Assembly: GCA_029851385.1 (NCBI GenBank)
Contig: CP099833.1
Span: 16,001-80,000 of the forward strand
Reading direction: 5' to 3'
Source of the DNA: Candidatus Shikimatogenerans bostrichidophilus
GTDB taxonomy: Bacteria > Bacteroidota > Bacteroidia > Flavobacteriales > Blattabacteriaceae
Length of the DNA stretch: 64,000 bases
The translations under genes and the position numbers were made by a program. This document shows, piece after piece, positions 57,723 to 64,000 of the stretch (position 1 is the first letter of the stretch; each line of letters begins with the position of its first letter). The notes under the pieces are model-generated. The model saw only the letters and a list, made by a program, of their open reading frames with translations, made no database searches and had not been told where the DNA came from.

Positions 57723-57749
57723 TAATATTTAATTTATAATTAAATATTA
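57723..57749. repeat. Perfect inverted repeat upstream of the DUF3276 gene
   Basis: Twelve-base arms around a 3-base TAT loop, in the 72-bp divergent spacer between nusB and the DUF3276 gene. Arms contain A/T only, so chance is a real possibility. It could be an operator, a promoter-proximal cruciform or nothing. Confidence 0.4.
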
Positions 57750-57765
57750 ATTTTTTATAAGAATT

Positions 57766-58479
57766 ATGAATTACGAAGATAAAGAAACTAAAATAAATAA
57801 TTATACTAATAATTATTTAAATTTTAAAAGAAAAAAAAAGGAAATATTTTCAAAAACATTAATAGCTAGAAGTAGAAGATATTTTTTCGATACTAATGAA
57901 ACAAATGCTGGAGATTATTTTTTAAGTATAACAGAATCTAAAAAATTATTTTTAAATGATGGTAGATCTATATTTAAAAAACACAAAATATTCATTTATA
58001 AAGAAGATTTTGAAAATTTTCAAAAGATTTTATCAGAAGTTATAAAATTTATTTATGATAAAAAAGGAAAAGTATCTATATATAAAACTATAGAAAAAGA
58101 TAAATTTAATAAATTTTTATCGAATAAAGAAGATACTTTATATGAATCTAATAAAAAAGAATTAGATAAAGTTATAGATGAAGCTAATAAAAAAGAATTA
58201 AAAAATATTATAGATAATAAAGAGGTTAAAAAGTATACAAAAGAAGAAATTAAAGATGGTAAAGAGGTAAAAAAGAATACAAAAGAAAAGATTAAAGATA
58301 ATAAAGAGGTAAAAAAGAATACAAAAGAAAAGATTAAAGATAATAAAGAGGTAAAAAAGAATACAAAAGAAAAGATTAAAGATAGTAAAGAGGTAAAAAA
58401 GAATACAAAAGAAAAGATTAAAGATAGTAAAGAGGTAAAAAAGAATACAAAAGAAAAAAAATTATCAAAGAAAAAATAA
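57766..58479 (+). CDS. DUF3276 (PUR-like) nucleic-acid-binding protein with tandem-repeat tail
   Basis: Residues ~25-105 match Bacteroidota DUF3276, a PUR-alpha-type single-strand DNA/RNA-binding fold: EIFSKTLIARSRRYFFDTNE, GDYFLSITESKKLF, KHKIFIYKEDFENFQKIL. Such proteins are normally ~100-130 aa; this one is 237. The rest is a charged tail ending in a 14-residue motif, KEVKKNTKEKIKD plus one variable residue (N, G or S), repeated about 5.8 times. The tail is likely disordered or helical and basic. Function in the cell is unknown. Confidence 0.82.
   Translation: MNYEDKETKINNYTNNYLNFKRKKKEIFSKTLIARSRRYFFDTNETNAGDYFLSITESKKLFLNDGRSIFKKHKIFIYKEDFENFQKILSEVIKFIYDKKGKVSIYKTIEKDKFNKFLSNKEDTLYESNKKELDKVIDEANKKELKNIIDNKEVKKYTKEEIKDGKEVKKNTKEKIKDNKEVKKNTKEKIKDNKEVKKNTKEKIKDSKEVKKNTKEKIKDSKEVKKNTKEKKLSKKK
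58216..58458 (+). repeat. Coding tandem repeat, 42-bp unit, ~5.8 copies
   Basis: Units start at 58216, 58258, 58300, 58342, 58384 and 58426 (last one 33 bp). The first differs at several bases; units 2-5 are almost identical, varying mainly at the first codon (GGT, AAT, AAT, AGT). The unit is an exact multiple of three, so copy-number change keeps the frame. Near-identity indicates recent expansion. Confidence 0.95.
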
Positions 58480-58543
58480 TAAAAGGTGGGTAAAATAAGT
58501 AATATATAAAAATTAAATAATTTATATATTATTTAATAAAAAT

Positions 58544-58579
58544 TAATAAATTGCGTATTAAATAATACGCAATTTATTA
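58544..58579. terminator. Perfect 16-bp hairpin between DUF3276 and der
   Basis: Left arm 58544-58559, loop AAAT, right arm 58564-58579, containing GCGT/ACGC, a rare G/C-bearing stem in this sequence. No clear T-run follows. It may terminate the DUF3276 transcript in both directions or be a protein-binding or regulatory element ahead of der, whose ATG is 11 bp further on. Confidence 0.5.
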
Positions 58580-58590
58580 TAATTAAATAT

Positions 58591-59901
58591 ATGGAAAAAA
58601 TTATAACTATAGTAGGTAAAACAAATGTTGGTAAATCTAGTTTATTTAATTATTTGATAAAAAAGAAACAATCTTTTATATCTAAAAACAGTAATACTAC
58701 TATAAATGTAAATAATGGTATATTAAAAATTAAAAATTGTAAATATTATATTAAAGATACTTCTGGATATTATGGTAATAATATAAAAAATTATTTATAT
58801 AAAAATATATATGATCAAATTATATTATCCATAAAAGAATCAAAGTTAATATTATTTATAGTAGATATTATTAGTGGTATCAATTATTTAGATATAGAAT
58901 TATATAAAACGATATTAAAATTAAATATACCTTTTTTTTTAATTATTAATAAAATAGATATAAAAAATAATATAAAAAATATATATAGTATTTTAAATAG
59001 TAAAATTAATTATACCAATATATATTATATCTCTGTTACTCATAATATAGGATTAAAAAAATTATTAAAAGATATAAATAAATTTTTTAAATATAAATCT
59101 ATAAATTTAAATAAAAAAAACATAAAAATTTCTATATTAGGTATACCCAATAGTGGTAAGTCTACTTTTATTAATTCTTTATTTTCAGATAAATATAAAA
59201 GTATAGTAAATAATATTTCTGGTACTACAGTAGATACATTATATTTTCTAAAAAAATATAGAAATTATATATATACGATTATAGATACTCCTGGTATATT
59301 AAAAAATTATAAATATAACTACGATAAAAAATATTTATTAAAAACTAAAAATATTATTAAAGAATCCGATTTATGTATATTAATAATAGATATATTAAGT
59401 GGAATTAATAAAAATAACATATATATAATAAATTTAATAATAAAATATAAAAAAGGTATAATAATAATATTTAATAAATGTGATTTATTAAATAATAAAG
59501 ATTTATTAATATATAAAAAAAAAATACTAAAAAAAATTTATATAAAATATATTCCTATTTATTTTTTATCTTTGAAATATAATTTGAATAATAATAAATT
59601 ATTAGAAATAAAAAAAAATATATTAAAATTATATAAAAATAGAAATAGAAAATTTAATACTAGTTTATTAAATAATAAATTGTTAAAATTAATAAATAAT
59701 AAAAATTTTAAAATTAATAATAAAATATTTAAAATAAAATTTTGTTATCAATATAAAAAAAAAAATTTTCCATATTTTATTTTTATTTCTAATTTAGTGA
59801 AAAATATAAATTTGTATTATATAACATATATAGAGAAAATGATTAGAAAATATATATTTAATTTTTATGGTATACCTATAGAGTTAAAATTTAAAAAATA
59901 A
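58591..59901 (+). CDS. der: GTPase Der (EngA)
   Basis: Double-GTPase for 50S assembly. 436 aa. First G domain GKTNVGKSSLFN ... NKID; second GIPNSGKSTFIN, SGTTVDT, DTPG, NKCD. C-terminal KH-like domain ends FYGIPIELKFKK, as in the family. Both nucleotide sites look functional. The first G3 is KDTSGYY, a variant of DTPG. Confidence 0.95.
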   Translation: MEKIITIVGKTNVGKSSLFNYLIKKKQSFISKNSNTTINVNNGILKIKNCKYYIKDTSGYYGNNIKNYLYKNIYDQIILSIKESKLILFIVDIISGINYLDIELYKTILKLNIPFFLIINKIDIKNNIKNIYSILNSKINYTNIYYISVTHNIGLKKLLKDINKFFKYKSINLNKKNIKISILGIPNSGKSTFINSLFSDKYKSIVNNISGTTVDTLYFLKKYRNYIYTIIDTPGILKNYKYNYDKKYLLKTKNIIKESDLCILIIDILSGINKNNIYIINLIIKYKKGIIIIFNKCDLLNNKDLLIYKKKILKKIYIKYIPIYFLSLKYNLNNNKLLEIKKNILKLYKNRNRKFNTSLLNNKLLKLINNKNFKINNKIFKIKFCYQYKKKNFPYFIFISNLVKNINLYYITYIEKMIRKYIFNFYGIPIELKFKK

Positions 59902-59906
59902 TAATT

Positions 59907-61121
59907 ATGCTGAAAATATCCTATATAAAAAAAAATATTAAAAAGTTAATTATAGATTTAAAAAATAGAAGATTTAAAAATATTAATTTGTTAAATATAC
60001 TTTTATTATTAGATAAAAATAATATAAAATATAAAATTAAACTTAATAAAATTTTAACTATAATAAATAATTATTCTAAAAATTTTAATAAAAATATTAA
60101 TAATATAAATAAAATATTAAAAATTAAAAATAGAAAAAAATATTATAAAAGTATAATAAAAAATAATAATATAAAGATAAATAAAATATTATTATTAATA
60201 CCTAATATTTTAGATAAAAAGTATAGTAATAAAATTAATAATAATATTATATATAAATATTCAGGGAATCGTAGAGAAAATAAAAAATATTATTCTTATA
60301 TAGAATTATCGAAAACTAACGATATATTTGATATAATAAAATCGAGTGAGATTAGTGGTTCTGGTTTTATGATTTATCATGGTGTAGGATTAAGAATATA
60401 TAATGCATTAGTAAAATATTTCTTAGATTATAATAATAAACATGGATATAAAGAATATATTGTACCATTTTTAGTTAATAAAAATTCTTTATATGGAACA
60501 GGACAATTACCAGATAAAAATAACCAATTATATAAAATTTATAATAATAATTTATATTTAATACCCACTGGGGAAGTACCATTAATAAATATATATAGAA
60601 ATAAAATTTTTAATATTAATGATTTGCCAATAAAATCTCAAACTTATACTAATTGTTATCGTAAAGAAGCAGGATCATATGGTAAAAAAGTAAGAGGATT
60701 AAATAGATTACATGAATTTGGTAAGGTCGAAATTATAGAAATAGTAGATAAAAATAGATCTATTATAAGATTTAAATATATGTTAAACCATATAAAAAAT
60801 CTTTTAAAATCTTTAGGATTGATATTTAGAATAAAAATATTATCTAGTAAAGATTTACCTAACACTTCTTCTATTACATATGATTTCGAAGTATTTTCAG
60901 TAGGACAGAAGATATGGTTAGAAGTTAGTTCTTTATCAAATTGTTTAGAATATCAATCTAATAATTTAAATATAAAATATAGATATAATAATAAAATAGA
61001 ATATTGTCATACTTTAAATGGTAGTAGTCTGTCGTTACCTAGAGTATTAGTAGCAATTATTGAATACTACCAATTTGAAAAAAAAATAAGAATTCCTAAA
61101 GTATTAGAAGAATATTATTGA
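59907..61121 (+). CDS. serS: Seryl-tRNA synthetase
   Basis: Charges tRNA-Ser (one at 44.5 kb). 404 aa. The N-terminal tRNA-binding coiled coil is K/I/N-rich. The core has GSGFMIYHGVGLRIYNAL, LIPTGEVPLINIY, motif 2 YRKEAGSYGKKVRGLNRLHEF, WLEVSSLSNCLEYQSNN, and motif 3 TLNGSSLSLPRVLVAIIEYYQ. It ends in TGA (61119-61121), and the frame stays open beyond the TGA into rnhA. Confidence 0.96.
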   Translation: MLKISYIKKNIKKLIIDLKNRRFKNINLLNILLLLDKNNIKYKIKLNKILTIINNYSKNFNKNINNINKILKIKNRKKYYKSIIKNNNIKINKILLLIPNILDKKYSNKINNNIIYKYSGNRRENKKYYSYIELSKTNDIFDIIKSSEISGSGFMIYHGVGLRIYNALVKYFLDYNNKHGYKEYIVPFLVNKNSLYGTGQLPDKNNQLYKIYNNNLYLIPTGEVPLINIYRNKIFNINDLPIKSQTYTNCYRKEAGSYGKKVRGLNRLHEFGKVEIIEIVDKNRSIIRFKYMLNHIKNLLKSLGLIFRIKILSSKDLPNTSSITYDFEVFSVGQKIWLEVSSLSNCLEYQSNNLNIKYRYNNKIEYCHTLNGSSLSLPRVLVAIIEYYQFEKKIRIPKVLEEYY

Positions 61122-61139
61122 TTAATAAATAATAGAAAT

Positions 61140-61600
<461 letters not shown>

Positions 61601-61607
<7 letters not shown>

Positions 61608-61912
61608 TATCTTTATCACATTTTTTTTACTTTTTTTCTATAAAAAATGAGGAAAGTCCGGACACTAAAGAGTAATACAACGGATAACATCCGTCCATTG
61701 TGAGATGAGGAATAGTGCAACAGAAAGTACGTATAATATTTTATAATATTAATAGTGAAATCATGTAAACTCTGTATAGTGAAATGTCATAAAATACCAT
61801 TATTTATTTACTCGATAGAAAATGGTTGGTAGACAGATAAAGATATATATGGTAACATATATACTAGATAAATGATAAAGTAAATAACAGAATCCGGCTT
61901 ATATATTAACTT
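61601..61912 (+). ncRNA. rnpB: RNase P RNA
   Basis: Catalytic RNA that trims tRNA 5' ends. The P4 5' strand is at 61649-61663 (GAGGAAAGTCCGGAC) and its partner ACAGAATCCGGCTT at 61887-61900. P1 is formed by AAGTTAATAT at 61601 and ATATTAACTT at 61903. The core holds ACAGAAAG and a late AAACTCTG. Ends are set by P1 and overlap rnhA by 7 bp and the convergent HIT gene by 7 bp. A compact form (~312 nt). Confidence 0.92.
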
Positions 61913-62298
61913 ATATTTTTTTTTATTTTTTTTAATAAAGAAATTAATTTTTTATTCGTAATTTTAATCTTATTTTTAAAATTTAAATCACTAATTTTGT
62001 TTATAGGTATTAAATGTATATGTACATAATCTATTTCTAGTCCTACCACAGATAATGATATTTTTTTACATTTTATAATTTTTTTTAATATATTTGCCAT
62101 TTTATAAGTAAATTTCATTAATGATATATATTTTTTTATTTTAAGATTAAATATATTACCTGTTTTAATGTTTTTAGGAATACATAGGGTATGTCCATAA
62201 ATTATTGGATATTTATCAAGTATTGCAATATTATTTTTATTTTCATATATTTTATATGATTTTATTTTTCCTTTTATAATTTGTTTAAATACATTCAT
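61906..62298 (-). CDS. HIT family protein
   Basis: Histidine-triad nucleotide hydrolase (Hint-like). 130 aa. FKQIIKGKIKSYKIYENKN, PIIYGHTLCIPK, and the active site DYVHIHLIPI. The triad normally reads H-x-H-x-H; the first histidine is Y here while the two later ones, including the usual nucleophile, remain. Physiological substrate unknown. Confidence 0.88.
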   Translation of the reverse strand: MNVFKQIIKGKIKSYKIYENKNNIAILDKYPIIYGHTLCIPKNIKTGNIFNLKIKKYISLMKFTYKMANILKKIIKCKKISLSVVGLEIDYVHIHLIPINKISDLNFKNKIKITNKKLISLLKKIKKNIS

Positions 62299-62303
62299 GA
62301 TTA

Positions 62304-62756
62304 TTATTCAATTTTTATTATTTTATATCTAATATTATTAGTTAATGTAATTATATCACCTTCTTTTTTATTAATTAAAGATAAAGAAATTGGAGAATTA
62401 ATAGAAATTTTATTATATAATATATTAGATTCTGTTGAAGAAACTATAAAATATTTTATATTCTTTTTAGTATATAAATTTTGGATAGTAACTTTTGAAA
62501 ATATTTTTACTATTTTATTTTTATTTTTTTTATTTTTAATTATTTTTGAATTTAATAAAATATTTTTAATTTTATTTATTTCATATATTAATAATTGTAG
62601 TGATTCTTTTGCTGATATATATTCATAGTTTTCTGATAAATCACCTTTTTCAATAGATTTTTTAATTTGATTTAAAATTAAGGGTTTTTTTTTATTTTCT
62701 AATATATAAAGTTTTTTTTTTAATACTTTATAATATTTTTTAGTTATATATTCCAT
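62304..62756 (-). CDS. greA: Transcript cleavage factor GreA
   Basis: Rescues backtracked RNA polymerase. 150 aa (usual ~158). The N-terminal coiled coil carries the acidic tip in EKGDLSENYEYISAKESL, where D and E coordinate the catalytic metal. The C-terminal half has NSPISLSLINKKEGD, matching 'I...SPIG.ALIGK..GD'. Divergent from nusA, 19 bp apart. Confidence 0.92.
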   Translation of the reverse strand: MEYITKKYYKVLKKKLYILENKKKPLILNQIKKSIEKGDLSENYEYISAKESLQLLIYEINKIKNILLNSKIIKNKKNKNKIVKIFSKVTIQNLYTKKNIKYFIVSSTESNILYNKISINSPISLSLINKKEGDIITLTNNIRYKIIKIE

Positions 62757-62775
62757 ATATAATATATTTTAAATT

Positions 62776-63645
62776 ATGACTAATATAAATAATAAAAATA
62801 TTAATAATATTTTTTTTTTATATAAAAAAATAAATAAAAAGAAAATAATAAATTTATTGAAGGAAAAAATAATATTAATATTTAAAAAAAAAAATTATAA
62901 AAATATAATTAATAAGCTAAAGTATAATAAATTAAATAAATTAAAAAATAAATTATTAATAATAATTAAAAGATATTTATTAATAATATCTTATAAATAT
63001 TTTAAATATAAAAAAGATAAAAATATTAAATTAAAGTTAATAAATATTATTAATAATATTTTAATTCTAAATGATAAATATAAAAATATTTATTATTATA
63101 AATTAAATTATTATACTAATTTTTTTATAATTAATAAATATTATTATTTTTTAATTAAATTATTAATTTTTAATAAAAAAAAATTAGATTTTAAAATAAT
63201 TTTATCTAGAAAAGATGAATTATTTATAAAAAATTTATTAGAATTAGAAATACCAGAAATATCAGAAGGTATAATAAAAATAATTAAAATAGTAAGAATA
63301 CCAATACCTAATGGTTTAAATAAAATAGTAATACATTCTAAAAACAAAACTATTAATACAATAGGGGCATGTTTAGGTATAAAATCTATAAGAATTAAAA
63401 ATCTACTTACTCATTTAGATAATGAAAGAATAGAATTTATAGAATATTCAGACGATATATATATATATATAAAGAATATTTTTTATAATATAAAAATACT
63501 TGACATTAAAATAGTTGATAATATATTTATATATTTATATTATAAAAAAAAAGATATCGGCAAAATTATAGGTAAATATGGATATAATATAAAATTATGT
63601 AAATTATTATTAAATAAATATAAATTAATTATTAAATGTCAATAA
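62776..63645 (+). CDS. nusA: Transcription factor NusA, shortened
   Basis: Pausing, termination and antitermination factor. 289 aa against ~410-500. The KH region is clear: [63 protein letters not shown], and [17 protein letters not shown]. The part before it is ~155 residues of eroded sequence, too short for a normal N-domain plus S1, so the S1 domain is reduced or lost. Overlaps infB by 10 bp. Confidence 0.88.
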   Translation: MTNINNKNINNIFFLYKKINKKKIINLLKEKIILIFKKKNYKNIINKLKYNKLNKLKNKLLIIIKRYLLIISYKYFKYKKDKNIKLKLINIINNILILNDKYKNIYYYKLNYYTNFFIINKYYYFLIKLLIFNKKKLDFKIILSRKDELFIKNLLELEIPEISEGIIKIIKIVRIPIPNGLNKIVIHSKNKTINTIGACLGIKSIRIKNLLTHLDNERIEFIEYSDDIYIYIKNIFYNIKILDIKIVDNIFIYLYYKKKDIGKIIGKYGYNIKLCKLLLNKYKLIIKCQ

Positions 63646-64000
63646 AAAAAAAAATTAAGATATTTAATACTATAAGTATAAAGAAATTATCTGTAATTTT
63701 AAACATAGATCCTATAAAGATTATAAATATATGCAATTCATTAGGTATTATAGTAACTAGTGATTATATATTAAATAAAGACTTAATAGAATTAATACTA
63801 GATGAATTTGGATATAAAGTTGAATTTATACAAGATAATATAAATACTAATAATATAAAATTTAACGGCAAATATAAAAGACCACCTATAGTTACTATAG
63901 TGGGACATGTTAATCATGGTAAAACTTCTTTATTAGAGTTTATACGAAATATTAATATGAGATATAAAGAATATGGTAATATTACGCAGCATATAGATAT
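63636..64000 (+). CDS. infB: Translation initiation factor IF-2, 5' part
   Basis: GTPase that places initiator tRNA. Runs off the window end. ATG at 63636 overlaps the nusA end by 10 bp in the usual nusA-infB order. [22 protein letters not shown] (in part) is G1, and YGNITQHID matches 'GGITQHIGA'. The G domain begins near residue 85, so the long N-terminal region typical of Bacteroidota IF-2 is almost absent; a short IF2-N-like segment ([12 protein letters not shown]) remains. Confidence 0.95.
   Translation, partial: MSIKKKIKIFNTISIKKLSVILNIDPIKIINICNSLGIIVTSDYILNKDLIELILDEFGYKVEFIQDNINTNNIKFNGKYKRPPIVTIVGHVNHGKTSLLEFIRNINMRYKEYGNITQHID

Noticed and set aside
58216..58458. Regular repeat spacing resembling a CRISPR array
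   Set aside because: Units abut with no unique spacers, and the repeats are in frame inside a coding sequence; it is a coding tandem repeat.
62281..62628. Hydrophobic 115-codon plus-strand frame resembling a membrane protein
   Set aside because: It is antisense to greA; A/T-rich lysine genes read backwards give F/L/I-rich text that looks membrane-like.

Overview
This is a gene-dense stretch (about 75 protein genes, 5 tRNAs, tmRNA and RNase P RNA in 64 kb) of an extremely AT-rich, strongly reduced bacterial genome. Genes are packed with 0-40 bp spacers and many overlaps of 1-32 bp. No interval above 300 bp lacks a gene. No transposon, phage, integrase, CRISPR array, or surface or transport gene was seen. 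Family-level markers point to Bacteroidota/Flavobacteriia: DUF4290, DUF3276 (PUR-like), DUF4295 after rpmB-rpmG, the ferredoxin type, and a tmRNA tag ending YALAA. Starts generally lack Shine-Dalgarno sequences and sit behind A-rich leaders, as is usual in that phylum. The lifestyle is best explained as an obligate insect endosymbiont. The only anabolic enzymes in the window are two shikimate-pathway enzymes (AroA and AroQ), which suggests a tyrosine-precursor-supplementing beetle symbiont of the 'Candidatus Shikimatogenerans' type. That identification is inference; Sulcia-like flavobacterial symbionts are the main alternative.

Layout. 1-5.6 kb: end of rsmA, era, and a sufBCDS operon for Fe-S assembly. 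5.6-7.6 kb: rpmB-rpmG-DUF4295 on the minus strand, then DUF4290, tRNA-Val and map on the plus strand. 7.6-24.2 kb: one continuous str-S10-spc-alpha superoperon from rpsL to rplQ, then valS. It lacks rpmC, rpmD and secY at their usual places, and rpoA encodes only the alpha N-terminal domain. 24.2-31.3 kb: rbfA, grpE, dnaJ, mnmA, prmC, ligA, truA, rpmF and DUF177. 31.4-44.5 kb: rho, lysS, rnpA, pth, prfA, pheS, rlmB, rpsA, a 917-codon RecB/AddA-like gene whose ATPase and nuclease motifs have eroded, rpsF-rpsR-rplI, and prfB. 44.5-49.9 kb: tRNA-Ser, ferredoxin, two CAU tRNAs, hflX, ileS, tRNA-Glu and rpsT. 50-57.7 kb: aroA, mnmG, ybeY, obg, rluD-like, ssrA, aroQ, rluB-like and nusB. 57.8-64 kb: DUF3276 with a tandem-repeat tail, der, serS, rnhA, rnpB, HIT, greA, nusA and the start of infB.

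Functionally, nearly everything serves translation: ribosomal proteins, synthetases, tRNA and rRNA modification, ribosome-assembly GTPases, termination and rescue. A minimal transcription set (rpoA, rho, nusA, nusB, greA), chaperone cofactors and the SUF system complete the picture. SUF probably supplies sulfur for MnmA and clusters for the ferredoxin. The most interesting signals are linked reductions. RF2 has lost its SPF stop-codon-reading loop although a few genes, including serS, still end in UGA. rnhA has no canonical start codon and lies open in frame directly behind the serS UGA. A full-length RecB/AddA homologue has lost every catalytic motif. A PUR-type nucleic-acid-binding protein carries near-identical 42-bp coding repeats and is flanked by perfect inverted repeats.
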